From positions 36,529,501 to 36,593,500 of the forward strand of contig NC_091670.1 of assembly GCF_042453785.1 (NCBI RefSeq): a DNA stretch of 64,000 bases. The letters run 5' to 3'. The first letter of the stretch is position 1. Each line of letters opens with the position of its first letter. Of this stretch, positions 1 to 11,538 are shown piece by piece. The notes below the pieces were generated by a model. That model searched no databases. It was not told the origin of the DNA and worked only from the letters and a program-made list of their open reading frames with translations. The stretch comes from Malus domestica (Eukaryota > Streptophyta > Magnoliopsida > Rosales > Rosaceae). The position numbers were made by a program, and so were the translations under genes.

Positions 1-1976
1 CTTCTGAAATGGAAGTAACCGATCAACCTCTTCAAGTAAGAGCTTCTGGTCTTCTTCTGATGGTGGGGACCCCAAGGACACTGGTTTAAGATGAGTACTA
101 GAATCATTGCCTTGACGCCGATTCAGCCCAGGAAGGTACTTTTTTGCATAATAAGTGATTGAGGCTGCAATGATCTCCTGTTTGATGCCACGAGATTCCA
201 TGACCGAAATCAGCCTCTGGTAGAGAGGCAAGCTTAAGGTTGATGCATCCTCATACCACCAATCTGAACTTGACTTCTTTGGTCTAGCCCCTGTACTTAT
301 CCCATTCCACAGGACACTCCCACCAGGACTTTGCATGGGGCCACCATGCTCCCTGACAGGCCACCCAAACAAATTAGGATCAGTAGATGCTTTTGTGGCT
401 AGTGACTCGATGCACCTTTTGGTAATGTTGAGTTCTTCAGCATAAGGGAGAATATCATCACAAGTCTGAAGCGCCTTTAGAGAGTCTTTCCAATTTCGAA
501 GGACTACTTGACTGAGAAAGGCTTCAGTTTGTGTGATTAAGTTGTCCTCCCCGTAGTCTTCAGTCATTTCAAGATGCTCAGCAGCACATCGAAGGTAGAC
601 AACATTTGAGGCAGAAAGCTCAAATTTCACCCCGTAGCAGAACTTGGCTACCAATTCAAATGTTTTTGCCCCACCAGGAATATCAGGGACGGTTATGACA
701 CATCCTTCTTCTCCTTCAGATGCTTCAGAAATCAATCTTTCCATAACCCCACTTCTTGAGAGCAAAGGAAACTGCACCAAATGGCAATTCAAAGGTGAGA
801 GTAGCATTCAAATGTGAAATCAGGCATGCATTATGCATACGGGGTTGACACCAAATTATGATTAACGACTCAAAAGAAGAGTCAGAGAACCTGATAAAAG
901 AAGTCAAAAGTCATTCTCCAGAACAGGTACGTAACGAATTGTCCCAAGTTACAAGAACAGTAAATCAAGTGATAGTTATACCTACCAAAAGGAGGTAAAA
1001 GTAAACAGGGAACCGGGAAGCTAACCTTATGAAGATGGAATGACATCTCTCCAACCTCAACAACAATGTCACTAGGAAGCCCAGTGGTGCAGAACCTATA
1101 TCGTTGCAAGACATATATAATGTCAGTCAACAAATAAGAAAGTATTGGGAACTAATTTACTCAAGAAGAATTGATTCAGTGTCTGTAGTCATAACATATA
1201 ATCAGCTAATCAATCATGAAGCACAGACACATAATCCAAAAGGGTAATCGCTACATGGCTTTCGTTTCACAACATGCATACAATTTGTTATATATACTCA
1301 TTACCTAGTAGAAACAAAAATCAGTCCAACATCGTTTCATATTGTTAATCACAAATATGAGGTTCAAAAACAGAAAAAGATTGCTAGCACAACGCAATGT
1401 ACAAAGAGAATGCAATCACCCACGTACTACACAGGAACACGCAACAAGTAGATCCTAAAACCCAAAGAGCATATCCAGAATATGGATGGTAAAGGAAGAA
1501 GAAACGTCTTCTGTCTTCCAAATTAAGTCATTCTTCAGACTCCCAAACAACTGTGATACAGCAAGAACTCATCAATGATTAACAAGCAGCGGACATGTTT
1601 GTATCAACCGCCTTTCTTTTAAGCATTCTTCAAACTACGAAATCCCAAAACACCAATGGAATAATAATCGTTTGAAGGTAACAACTCTAAATATGATGTG
1701 CCTAAACTGAATCCCAACTTGCAGGCAACATATCAAATTTTACTTTCCATACAAATTCAAGTTTGCAAACTGAATATAAATGATGTAAAAGTAAACAATT
1801 TTAATTGTGACACAAATTCAGAACAATTCAGAGCATGTATACATATACATACATATATATATACACACACACATTCGGTCATAAAGAGTATCAAACTAAA
1901 GATGTCAGGGTGCATACCAGGCCTGTCCTTGTCTATGGAATGCATCAGTTTTAGATCCCAATTTCACGCAAGCCAT
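1..1976 (-). CDS. NPH3/RPT2-like (NRL) BTB-POZ protein, 5' exons, partial
   Basis: NPH3-family proteins are plasma-membrane-associated adaptors of phototropin signalling and link to CUL3 E3 ligases through an N-terminal BTB domain. Three coding exons read on the minus strand: 1976-1918 (starts MACVKLGSKTDAF), 1095-1026 (FCTTGLPSDIVVEVGE) and 771 to the window edge. All borders are GT/AG and the phases fit: a TGG codon is split between exons 1 and 2, and phase 0 after HLHK. Exon 3 continues the BTB domain (FPLLSRSGVMERLISEASEG, ELVAKFCYGVKFELSAS) and enters the NPH3 linker (DPNLFGWPVREHGG, SDWWYEDASTLSLPLYQRL). I chose the start because MAC(V/M)KLGSK is the family's usual N-terminus. About 300 residues are visible; the family usually has about 600, so the C-terminal half lies off the left edge. 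No disruption is seen. Which NRL member it is cannot be settled here. Confidence 0.93.
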
Positions 1977-2841
1977 TTTTTCTCCCAGTGAAAGCAGTAC
2001 AGAAGAACTTCAAGAACAACTTCCCAACAGAGACAAGCTAATCAAGTCTGCAGAAACAAATCCCTCAAGGCAAAATGCACTAGTAACTGCCCAAATCAGG
2101 GCAGTTTTACAAGCAAAAGCGGATACCCAATAAGCACTTTCCCTCAAAAACCACTGTAAAAGCCCAAATCAGCCAGAAAAATCCCTGAAAAAAAGCCGAA
2201 AGCAGAAACCCAACAGCACCACAATGCAGCTTTCTTTGCAGAACCCCACTAAATTTTCTGGAAAAAACTGACCCAAAAAACCAGCAGATATAACAGAAGA
2301 AAATGAATTCCTTTACAAACCCAGTTCTGAATCCAAGAAAATTCCTCCAAAACAACTCCACTACAAATACCCACCTCCAAAAATCCCCAAACCTGACCCC
2401 AAAAACCCCACAAAAAATTAAAAATTAAATAAAAACTCAAACTTTCTAATTCAGACAGAGAATTTAGGTAAACCCCTCCAAACTGGTGCCCCAGAAACCC
2501 CCAAAACGAGATGCTTAAATAATTTAACTTAAAAGAAATTTCCAAATATTGAAACCCCTCAAGACACAAGAGACCAAAACCACTGACACCTTATTAAAGT
2601 AAAAGGAAAAGGAGTCCTCCTAATGCCTGCCAATGCAAAACCGCAAGACCCATTTGCCCAAAAGACAGCCAGGCGCCTGGAAACCCTAACGTGTCAGGGC
2701 CTTGTTATTAATGGCAGCACAGCAGCTCCCTCTCTCCCTCTGGCTCCGAAGGTAGGAAGGCCTTCTCTCCTCTCACTCATACATGTGGGGTCCTCTGGCT
2801 TGCGGCACACTCATTGCACTTTAAGAACTTGGTTTAGGAGA
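1977..2841 (-). promoter_or_regulatory. Leader and likely promoter region of the NPH3-like gene
   Basis: This is gene-free sequence directly upstream of the NPH3-like start. On the coding strand it is T/G-rich near the start. Around 2700-2790 a stretch of GA/CT-rich sequence resembles plant leader sequence. No convincing TATA box could be placed, so the transcription start is unknown. Confidence 0.4.
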
Positions 2842-3288
2842 TGAGAATGTTTACCCCAACATAATGATTTGGTTTTGAAGTGGGTGCAAATTTCCGCTTT
2901 TGGTCTTTCAAGTTTCAATTTTCGCGATTAGTCTTTTCCTTTTCTAATGTAAGAGGAAAAATGCTAAACATATTTTTTAAGGTGAAATTCTCTCCAAATC
3001 TTCCGTCATTTTATGTTTTTGATATAACGTTTTATAATTAATACTAACAATTGAAAATAGATATTCTCCGGATATCTTCCATCAAGATTACCGGATCAAG
3101 TAATCAGGGCTCTTAAAATTTGATTCAACGGCTAAAGTTATTATAACTTTTAAAGGCCCCTATTTTTAGCTATTTGATCAAATTTCAAGGGTTTGGATCA
3201 CTTGATCCGGTAGCCTTGGTGAAAGAGATTCAGAGATGATTTCTTTCTCTAACAATTGGGCCAATAGATATTTTTTCTCCCCCCACCC
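2842..3288. other. AT-rich spacer
   Basis: No open reading frame, RNA gene or repeat could be supported in this stretch. Confidence 0.4.
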
Positions 3289-3650
3289 TGAAAAAATAGG
3301 AGGTGACTCTCACTTTTGAGAGAGGTGTTATTCACACCTTTTTTTTTTTTTTTTTTAAATGACAACTGGTGGCAAGTCACGGTTATCCATCCCTCTGGGG
3401 GCTGGAAAAACTCACAGAGGCATTTTAACCTTCTCTTGCCACAAGTCTAGCTTCCACACCAACAGTGGGTTTCGAACCCGAGACCTCTAGTTTTTAGTTT
3501 TTAAGAAACCTCGTAATTCACACACTTATTTTTATCTCGCACATTTTATTTTTCATTTTTTACGCGTTGGATCAAATAAATTAAAAAATATCAATGGACA
3601 AAATTCACAAAAAGTGCGTAGGAGATTTAAAAAAAAAAGGTTTATGAAAA
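3289..3650. mobile_element. MITE-like sequence interrupted by a SINE
   Basis: The parts either side of the SINE (3289-3339 and 3513-3650) read as one AT-rich element. Its core (GTTGGATCAAATAAATT, then ATCAATGGACA with TTCACAA) is shared with the hairpin MITE at 4086-4235 (GTTGGATCTGATGAATT, ATCAACGGACA). No clean terminal repeats or target duplication were resolved, so the ends are approximate. Confidence 0.4.
3340..3512 (-). mobile_element. tRNA-derived SINE-like retroposon
   Basis: On the minus strand the element has a near-perfect RNA polymerase III B box (GGGTTCGAAACCC) close to its 5' end, a GC-richer body of about 130 bp and a terminal A tract (the T run at 3340-3357 on the plus strand). 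Flanking copies of roughly GTGTGAAT (about 3328-3338 and 3513-3523) look like a target-site duplication. No clear A box is seen, so it may be 5'-truncated or diverged. SINEs are moved by LINE machinery and encode no protein. Confidence 0.6.
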
Positions 3651-3688
3651 GCACTACCCTAAAAATAATGCTTCATCAACAAATACAA

Positions 3689-3806
3689 AATAACGCTTGT
3701 GTGACATATGTGAAGGTAAATTAGTTTATTTTTTATATAACGACACAAATAACGCTTTTGTGACATATGTGAGCGAAAATTAGTTTATTCTTCATACAAC
3801 GATATA
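3689..3806. repeat. Two-copy tandem repeat, 59-bp period
   Basis: Two adjacent copies of a segment starting near TAACGCTT(G/T)TGTGACATA lie 59 bp apart, with about ten differences. No coding potential. Confidence 0.7.
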
Positions 3807-4085
3807 TTTTTACATTAAGGGCGAGAAAACAAATTATTATTAGACTCATCATTTATGAAGTTTAAATCTAAGACCTCTTGTCAGTTGTCAGTAATAAATA
3901 TATATTTTAGGAGGTGGAAAATAAAATAAAACAACCACAACGCTCAATCAAGGCATTACTTTGAATTATGACGATTATAAATCCTAAAATTGAAACTATA
4001 AGAACTAAAATAAAATGAGAAATGCTAAAGAGACACTCTAAAAGTAAGATTTTTACATATTCTTTGTTACTTCACAGTTTAATGT

Positions 4086-4235
4086 AGGGGTGTGATATCC
4101 ACACATCCCTTTTTACTTATTCCACACCTTTTTGGTTTTCGGCCGTTGGATCTGATGAATTTAAGAAGATCAACGGACAGAAATTAACAAGGATGTGTGA
4201 GAAGTAAAAAGAGATGTGTAGATAGCACACCCCTT
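4086..4235. mobile_element. Hairpin MITE, about 150 bp
   Basis: The left end (AGGGGTGTGATATCCACACA) and the inverted right end match over about 40 bp, so nearly the whole element can fold into a hairpin around a core with CGGCCGTTGGATCTGATG. It is a non-autonomous DNA transposon remnant with no reading frame. The flanks do not give an unambiguous target duplication, so I leave the superfamily open. Confidence 0.7.
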
Positions 4236-5772
4236 TTATGTAATTTTCGTGTCAATATTATAAAATGTCGCTTGGATTGATAAAACTTTTCATTTGTCAA
4301 ATAAAACAAAGCTTTGATTGATAAGACTTTTGTCTTTTATCTCACTATAAGTTTCAAGTTAAATTATTCTCCTTTCTTCGTGTAGTTTGGTCTGCATATA
4401 ATACTAATATCGATTTTAATAAGAAAAAATCAAAACTTGAACTAATCTATGGACGCTAAAATCATAATTCTAAAAAAAAAAAAAAAAAAAACATAGAGTA
4501 CACAACAAGTAAAGGGAAACTGCAATTTGACCAGGAAAAGGATAATGTTGTCTAATTATTAACCATAATTCTTTAGCTTTTCTTGTTCTTCTAGTTTAAT
4601 GATCCAACACGATCCTCTTCGATAGTTTTGTGAGAGTTACGGAGATTCATGAATTGTGTTCATTTATCGTATATCGTACGATCAGTATTTGTCAACTACT
4701 GTTTGTATTCAATTTTAAATAAAAAACTAATTTATAATCGTACGATGTATAACAAACGAACTCGATTTAAGAATTTCCGATATCTTCACATCCGGATTCT
4801 TTAAAGACAAAGAATAGAAGCAACATCTATATGTTTCATCCAGCAAGGCCATGTGGGTGCGTTGCTAACGCCCATATGAAAATTAATTAATTATTCAGAC
4901 CAAAAGAAGAATAATGATTAAATATAGTACGTGGACATTTTAAGTGAGATTTTGATTGATTTTGGGGAATAAAATTAAAAACAAGAAATTGATAGGGTTG
5001 ATTGGAAAGATAGTCAATTTATTGTCCCATGCATAGCAAATGCAATAATTTGGAATTGGGACCGATTCATTCCCCCCACCCAACCTCTTCCCGCTGTATT
5101 GACGGAGAAATAGGGGTCAATGTGGATTTTTAAAGGTTTTTTGTTTTTTTTTAACAAACGATATATTAACGCTAATGGATGATTGAGGTTAAGCTATATA
5201 ATGAGTAAGTCTTTGTGATTATTCTCCTCAAAGTTTCTTTTCATGATAGCAATGCTGGAGTGGGACAGACTTTGCGATCAAATTTTTTTTTTTTTTTTAA
5301 AAGTAAGTTTTTGTGACTTGACATTGAACTTATTATTTACTATAATTGAATTTAAAACTTTTTACCTATAAATATTAAGTTGCTAGACCGTAATACTAAA
5401 ATGATAAATAAAAGAAACGAAGATGAAGATAAATTAACATTGATAAAGTACAAAAATCAATTTTTTTTTTTCATAACCCTCAGTCATTGATTACTAACAC
5501 ATGTAAATCAGGGGTGAAATCGTAAATTGATTGCAACATAATTAAAAAAATAAAAATTGAGGATAGGCGGCAGCAACAGAAGGACAATTTCGTCAAAAAT
5601 ACTGTTAATGAACAATATTTTTCAGCTAAGTTTTAGTATAGAGTAATGTGCTCAACCAACTAATATGTGAGCTGCATTATGGGAGAAAATAAATAGGTTG
5701 GTAGGCCTAATCTCACTCTTACTCCATAGTCAATAGATCATAACAAATTAATGAACAAAAGAATTTAAGTAG
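4236..5772. other. AT-rich spacer left of the segmental array
   Basis: Intergenic sequence with homopolymer runs (for example A runs near 4473, T runs near 5285 and 5461). No gene or clearly bounded repeat was found. It ends where homology to units A and B begins (AGGGGTGTCTCTCC). Confidence 0.4.
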
Positions 5773-6612
5773 GGGTGTCTCTCCACGTCATTAGTAGCCA
5801 GCTAGGCAGATGTTACAAAAGTTGAAAAACTCGTGTATTTTGGTTAGACATGGCCTTACATTGGTCTACTAGATGCGTGAGCTGCCTTAATTAGACAACT
5901 CTACCAAAATTTCTCTCCTCATAACAAGTTACAAAATCAAGCATAAAGATAAGAAATACAATCAAATATTATAAAAGGAAATGTGAAGTGCCTTTAGCAT
6001 CATTCAACTTGTTTTTTTATTTGTTTTCACCTGAGGTTGAACTAAATATATGGGACTAAATTAATTATACCATTTATTAAAGTTTCATGTTCATTATATT
6101 GCTTAACATATAATTAGGATTTGAAAAAACAGAGAAATGCTATGAAGACTATCTACCACCTCACAGTTTAACGTCACCTCCTGTGCCGACTTATAAAACA
6201 CCGTGCACAAAATATAAAGTGACAACAAATTCCTTAAGAATCTCATTTTTAAGAAAGTTTCTTTAGCATACGTAGGTGTGAAGTTTTGTCCAAAGTTCAA
6301 TGCAAAATGTGGAAACCACATAATCTTGTATACTGCAAGTTTGCAGAGCGTGGGAGGGATAACATGAGTATTTTGTGGTGTATCATAATTTGTGTTGTTT
6401 GCTTTTTACTTCTTAAATAGTTTGCATAACAATCAACAAGAAGTCACGCGGACTCAAATTCAAACATTCAATTTTTCGAAACATTTTTATTGTCTAGTCG
6501 ATGAGAGAGAAAGAGGAAGAGTCAAACATTCAAGTTAAACTTACTTAAATGACGAGTTTAATATCTAATTATTATGATTGGATATGAAATGTGAGAGAAG
6601 TACTTTCTTAGC

Positions 6613-6822
6613 ACAAATATAGAATAATCGTGTCAATGATTCAACTTCATATAAGAAAAGAATTGCACATGTTGTCAAATTAAGAACACGAGATGCTACA
6701 ACTTTGTATGCTGCAGTTAAAAATCGCCGTTGCAGACCACGGGAGGATACATCCTTCTTCTCAACTGCTTGCAAACCGGTTCACTACTATCATATGTTGT
6801 ACAGAATCAAAAGACAATGAAT
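6613..6822 (+). pseudogene. Short conserved reading frame next to U6, copy A (interrupted)
   Basis: On the plus strand this reads AQI, stop, then NNRVNDSTSYKKRIAHVV and ends VHYYHMLYRIKRQ. The same peptide is open in units B and C. In unit A it has an in-frame TAG near 6622. I do not recognise the family. The peptide pattern is retained in all three copies, which suggests a former coding exon or chance retention in a young duplication. Confidence 0.35.
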
Positions 6823-6937
6823 TACTGGAGATAAAAGATACTTCCCGTAGCTTAAAACCCAAAATCTCATTCAGCTATGTATTGTACACTTCGGATTCCG
6901 ACAAGCACATTGATACAGTGGGAAGACGACGAAAATT

Positions 6938-6983
6938 TTTTGGAACATTTCTCAATTTATGCGTGTCATCCTTGTACAGGGCC
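6938..6983 (-). pseudogene. U6 snRNA pseudogene, 5' half deleted (unit A)
   Basis: The minus strand keeps only the 3' half of U6 (ACAAGGATGACACGCATAAA, with several substitutions). The segment from the 5' GTCCC to the GCAT before GGCCC is missing, and the upstream sequence element seen in units B and C is also gone. A TATA-like TTTTTATAC remains upstream. It cannot make a functional U6 RNA. Confidence 0.88.
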
Positions 6984-7274
6984 AAGCATTGTTATGTAGC
7001 AAACGTATAAAAAGCTTTGAAGAATAGCATGACTGACCGTCTTTATTAGTCAGCAGTGAAGCCCCGGCCCAATCTCCCTCAGACAGACCCAAGTGGGCTT
7101 TTTCTTCGTGGGTTGGATTCAATTTATTAAATTTAAAATTATATTATTCATTTTCTTAGAAAAATGCAAAGAGGAAAAAAAAATAAAGATAACAAATTTA
7201 CCAAAATAAGCATCATTCGTTCTTTTGATGAATGTTGTCAACTTTTTTATATTAAAAAAGGCTCGTGCCATACA

Positions 7275-8711
7275 TGATGAGTAGATTTTATATTATATAT
7301 TTTACCCTAATCTTAGTATATTTTGGTTAATATATTGGAAGAATTTTGATACTTTGAATTGTATTGTCAATATAGGACTTTCGACTTCCTCTGGAGCAAA
7401 ACATGACCAAATGGACGAATTTTGGAGTAATTCTAGTTGGAGGACGTTCGTGAGTCACTTAACTTGATCGTATCAAAATTTGGGATTTTTCCACCAAGCG
7501 GTTATTTTCTGGCGATGAAATAAAGAAGCAGTGCGCAGTGCGCAGTGTTGGAAAATGACGTTTTTGGGCTTAAATTGCGTTTTTGGAGCCCAAGATGACC
7601 TCGGATGGGTTTGTGGCCTTCTGAAAAAGTGTTCAGAATATTCCAAACATTAAATCCAGCTATATTGGGCCAGTTTTGGAGCAGCCTATGGGTCAAAACG
7701 TGGTTGTTCAGATTTTAGACGAATTTTATCATTTAATTTAGGGTTATGTTTCCTAGGGTTTGTGGGGTGGCTTGGAAAAATATATTGCTTAGCCGTCTAC
7801 AGTTTTAGAACACGCTTTCTTTTATGCAATTTTGGGGAGACAGAGAATTGTTAGGGTTTTGAAGACTTTTTACTTGAAGGTGCTTTCAATCCTTTTCTTG
7901 AATATGTTTTCTATGATTTCAATTATGAATATGCAGAACTAATTTCTTTTGATAGGGCGAAACCTTGAGCCTTAGCATAAATATGTGATTTTTATTTAAT
8001 TGCTTATGATTGATTGCATGCGTACTTTGAATTGTTAATCACCGAGATAAAAACTATCTAATTGTTTTAATGCCTGATCACCGTTAGGATTTTTAGAAAA
8101 GTAATTTGATGCAATTTTGGTCGGAAGGTTCCCTGAAATTGACACTGGCTTCTTGTGATTAATAATTGTAATTTCTCTTAGGATGAATATCACGTCTTAA
8201 GGATTGCATGGTTTTTCAAAGGATTTTTCATAAAGCATAATGAGTCTTTCATGTTTAGATTTGATCCGAACGTCCGGACGGGTTGCATGTTAGATATACG
8301 TTCTATGTTGGAGGTTCCAAGTAGAATATGAATTAGGAAAATCTAACCTTCAAAGTGGCATGTGTAGATCATAAGTAATTGGTAAAAATTCATAGGATTG
8401 CTAGGTGATGGTGGAACCCTAGTGCTTTCTTAATTTGATTTTCTCAAAACTGTTTTCTTCTCTCTAGTCCTAATATTGCAGATTGTTTATTTTAATTCAT
8501 TAAATTCGTTTTTATTTTAATTAGGTTATAAAATCAATCACTTCAATCTCTATTTTACAATAATTAAATGGAATCTGATTAGTTCGAATTATTTAATAAT
8601 TCCTGTGGAGATGACCTTGCGAAATCCGTTTATACTACAATAACCTTGTGATTCTTGCAAGTAAAATAGGAGATTTAAGCATGTTCACATGAGTAGTAAA
8701 AATCCCTATCA
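7275..8711. mobile_element. Solo LTR, about 1.44 kb
   Basis: An LTR-retrotransposon fossil reduced to a single LTR. It begins TGATGAGTAG, ends CCCTATCA, and is flanked by perfect 5-bp target duplications ATACA (7270-7274 and 8712-8716). Unit B has an uninterrupted homologous site near 17580-17610, so the insertion followed the A/B duplication. No internal coding part remains. The family is not certain; length and composition fit Ty3/gypsy. Confidence 0.85.
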
Positions 8712-8759
8712 ATACACATGAGATATTTGCTAGAAGAGAAGAGGGAAAATGCTCACAAA

Positions 8760-9080
8760 AATAGATGGAGGTTATTTTGAGCAAATGGGCATGGGTGCGA
8801 GATGTTAGCGGTACTATTGTGGCAATGATGGCGGGAAGAGCTGAAGGAGTGCGATCACCATTTCAGGTGGAGCTGATGGCTCCCAGGCATGCACGCATTA
8901 TATTTGAAGGAGATTCAAGGGATAGATCACGTGCTTGAGGAACCACCCAACAATATCACCAACTTGTTAGAGAATAGCTCATGCGTTTAATCTTTACGGT
9001 GTTGTACGCCTTTTCCTTAGACGAGTTGAAAGTTTCGGCAATGTTCGTTGTGTTCTATCTTCCAAATGATATGACGTTTA
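8760..9080 (+). pseudogene. RNase H-like (RVT_3/LINE type) remnant, unit A
   Basis: Decayed plus-strand frames read WAWVRDVSGTIVAMMAGR, SPFQVELMAPRHARIIFEGD and, after interruptions, a VVRLFLRRV-like tail. This order resembles the RNase H-type domain at the end of plant LINE polyproteins. It holds stops and a frame change. Homologous sequence is at 17650-17960, so it predates the duplication. Confidence 0.45.
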
Positions 9081-9287
9081 ATATCTATGAATATCGTACC
9101 TTTAACATCAACTCAACATCCTTAGTATTGTGTGTTGAATTAACTAGTGGAAAACTGCACAGAAGCTTTACTTGTACCAGCAACATCCACAAATCCTTCC
9201 GAGCACAAGTCATTGCTTAGGTCAATTGGGACGGCAACTATGGCAACACAGCCCCTGTGGTCCAATCCAGGAGGAAAGTAAATAAAA

Positions 9288-9444
9288 TTAAGGAAAACTA
9301 ATGAAAAGGGCTTGAAAATTTTGAGTTTTAATGATAAGTACAAAATAAAAAGTAAAGTGAATAGTACCAGGATTGACTTTTTAGTGTAAAAATGTGGTTT
9401 TTCGTTAAAGTGAACAGTACCGGGTGCTTTTCGTTAAAGTTCCC
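9288..9444. mobile_element. MITE, 157 bp, with 6-bp target duplication
   Basis: The element runs from TTAAGGAAAACTAATGAAAA to CTTTTCGTTAAAGTTCCC. Its ends are imperfect inverted repeats and it is flanked by ATAAAA on both sides (9282-9287, 9445-9450). The homologous site in unit B, near 18176-18184, is empty and carries one ATAAAA. It encodes nothing. Confidence 0.8.
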
Positions 9445-9545
9445 ATAAAACTAGTGTTGCATTCCTTTTTGGGTTGTGAGTTTTAAAAATTTAAAAAGTA
9501 AATAAAAGTGGATTGGTGTGCTATCCAATGTACTCCTGAAAAAAT

Positions 9546-9706
9546 GAAATTTTTTTTATTGTGACCGGAACATGAGAGGTCCGCCAGGTGTTTTTATATA
9601 AGTGATAGGAAATTTTATTTTTTAAGTTATTAATTTTTTAACATAAATATTCCACCATTTGTATAGTGACATGTGGTACACTATTTCATATACCGGTCAC
9701 ACTGAA
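9546..9706. mobile_element. MITE related to the one at 20073-20239 (unit A)
   Basis: The left end (GAAATTTTTTTTATTGTGACC) and right end (CCGGTCACACTGAA) are inverted repeats, and the interior (AAATTTTATTTTTTAAGTTATTAA) matches the Mutator-type MITE in unit B. The corresponding place in unit B lacks it. The right terminus seems trimmed and no exact target duplication is visible. Confidence 0.6.
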
Positions 9707-11538
9707 TGATGCACGTTTAACGAGAAGGTTGACTGCATCCACCATAAGGATGAATGGTGCACGTTTTGATAAATTAAAGGATGTAAATTAACGAAATATT
9801 AGTTAAACGACTAATCTAATCTCGGATGCGAGTTTAGGACAAATTCTAAATGCAGTTTATTGATATTTATTTCCACTCGTAGATGTGAAGTTTTAAATTT
9901 AATTCACATGAATACTATTTGATAGTTAAATATAGAATATTCAATAATCATAATATTATTGGATTGCTAGAAGCCTATTCGAATCCTCTCTTTAAAATTT
10001 AAAGTAGATGCTTCCGCACGAATTTCAGCAATCACTTGTTCTTATTCTATAAATTGATTCATTTTTTTAAACTGTGTTTAATGGATATCTTTAGGTCATT
10101 ATTCAATTTTCATAAATTATAAAAAGCATTTCCAATTTTAGATTTTTCAAAACAACTCCTTACTCCAACTTCTTAACCCATAGATTGATTTCAAATTCAT
10201 GAACCATCCCCCGGATTTTTTTATTGATTGTATAACGTGTATAAACACCACATTATAAAAAGAGAGATGAATTCACAACCTAAAAGGTATTTCGAAAAGT
10301 GAACGTTCTTTAGAAAAGTAATTTTCTGAATTCTTTTAATTTTCTGAACTTTAATTCAATTCATGATAATTGTTATTCAACGTAAGTTTTGAATATTTTT
10401 CAGCAAACCCTGGTAATGGAAGAAGCCTAGAAACACCACATATCATGCTTTCTTAGTACCTAAGAAGTAAAAGTTATTACAACTTTTTAAATTATATTTT
10501 ATTTTTTACAACTTAATTACAATTAAAATACTTGAGAGAACGAAAAAAGTAGAGAAAAAGCCAACAGCGGAAAGAAAAGATACAGCAAAAGAGCTTTTTA
10601 AACACAAACTGGAAAAATTGTAGTGGGAGCTTTCTGAACAAAGCCACCCAGCATCTCCTCGGCCCTCTTTTGCATGCTCGAATGCGCACCTTTAGGTTTC
10701 ACGCACGTCATACGAAACTACCAGCATAACACGGTCATGTAATGTTATTAATTTACTTTATATTTTGAGTAAAATAAGTTGATGTATCATGATAAATTAC
10801 ATGCTGATGTACGATTTACATACTCAACAATCTTTTTTTTGTGCGACGTCACTTAAATTTAACACGTGTACAACACATACTGGATAACGTAAGAGCATAT
10901 TGCCATTAGGCTTAACTTGCGAGAGAGATCACGTAAGCCAACACGTATAAATACATATTGAGTAACGTGAACGGTTGGAACTAAGATGTTAATTTTGTAA
11001 GGTAGAATTCACATTCTCAATAATTTGTAGTTTTACCTCTCATTGCTAAAATGGACCGAGGGGTAACACACTCTCTAGTCCTTTTGGGCAGCACTGTTGC
11101 AATTGGTGGAGTGGCCTTCCCCAAAGGAAACCATGTATTTTTATATGTCTCTCGTCCTTGGATGCTCATCTCTCTCTCTCTCTCTCCTTGCTTTCTCTAT
11201 CATCTCTGTGTGCTTGGAGAATGGTCTCCACTGGAAAAGCATGGAAAAGGCAACACACATTTGTTGAAGAAGATTCTACTTTCTGTCGCAACTTTTTGAA
11301 AGCCCAAATCCCTGCTACTACTAATAGCAGTGAGTGTCGTTTCACCGCTGTAGTTTTTTTCTGGGCAAGGCAAATCTCTGCTCTTCTTTCTCTCTCTAAC
11401 AGTTTCCATGTCAGAAGCATTGTTTATCTTGTTTTTTTTGCTTTCCATTAAGGTAGCATTTTAAACACATCTCTGGAACTGCTTGGCAGGAAAAACACTT
11501 CTCTGAAAAGCTGCGCTAAAACCCATTTATTTTTATTT
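9707..11538. other. Unit A spacer upstream of DUF632 copy 1
   Basis: AT-rich sequence collinear with unit B 18290-20755. A CT-rich run near 11166-11200 probably lies in or near the leader of the DUF632 gene. No independent gene is supported. Confidence 0.4.

Noticed and set aside
1850-1880. Short TA/CA dinucleotide run as a possible regulatory element
   Set aside because: A simple microsatellite in intron 1 of the NPH3-like gene, with no further signal.
6565-6774. Minus-strand frame opposite the short conserved frame (also 16575-16781)
   Set aside because: The plus-strand reading keeps its end and residue pattern in all three units, whereas the minus frame looks like an antisense shadow.
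11166-11451. Overlapping frames on both strands near a CT repeat
   Set aside because: Low-complexity CT/GA sequence in the upstream region of DUF632 copy 1. The reading is not conserved in unit B.
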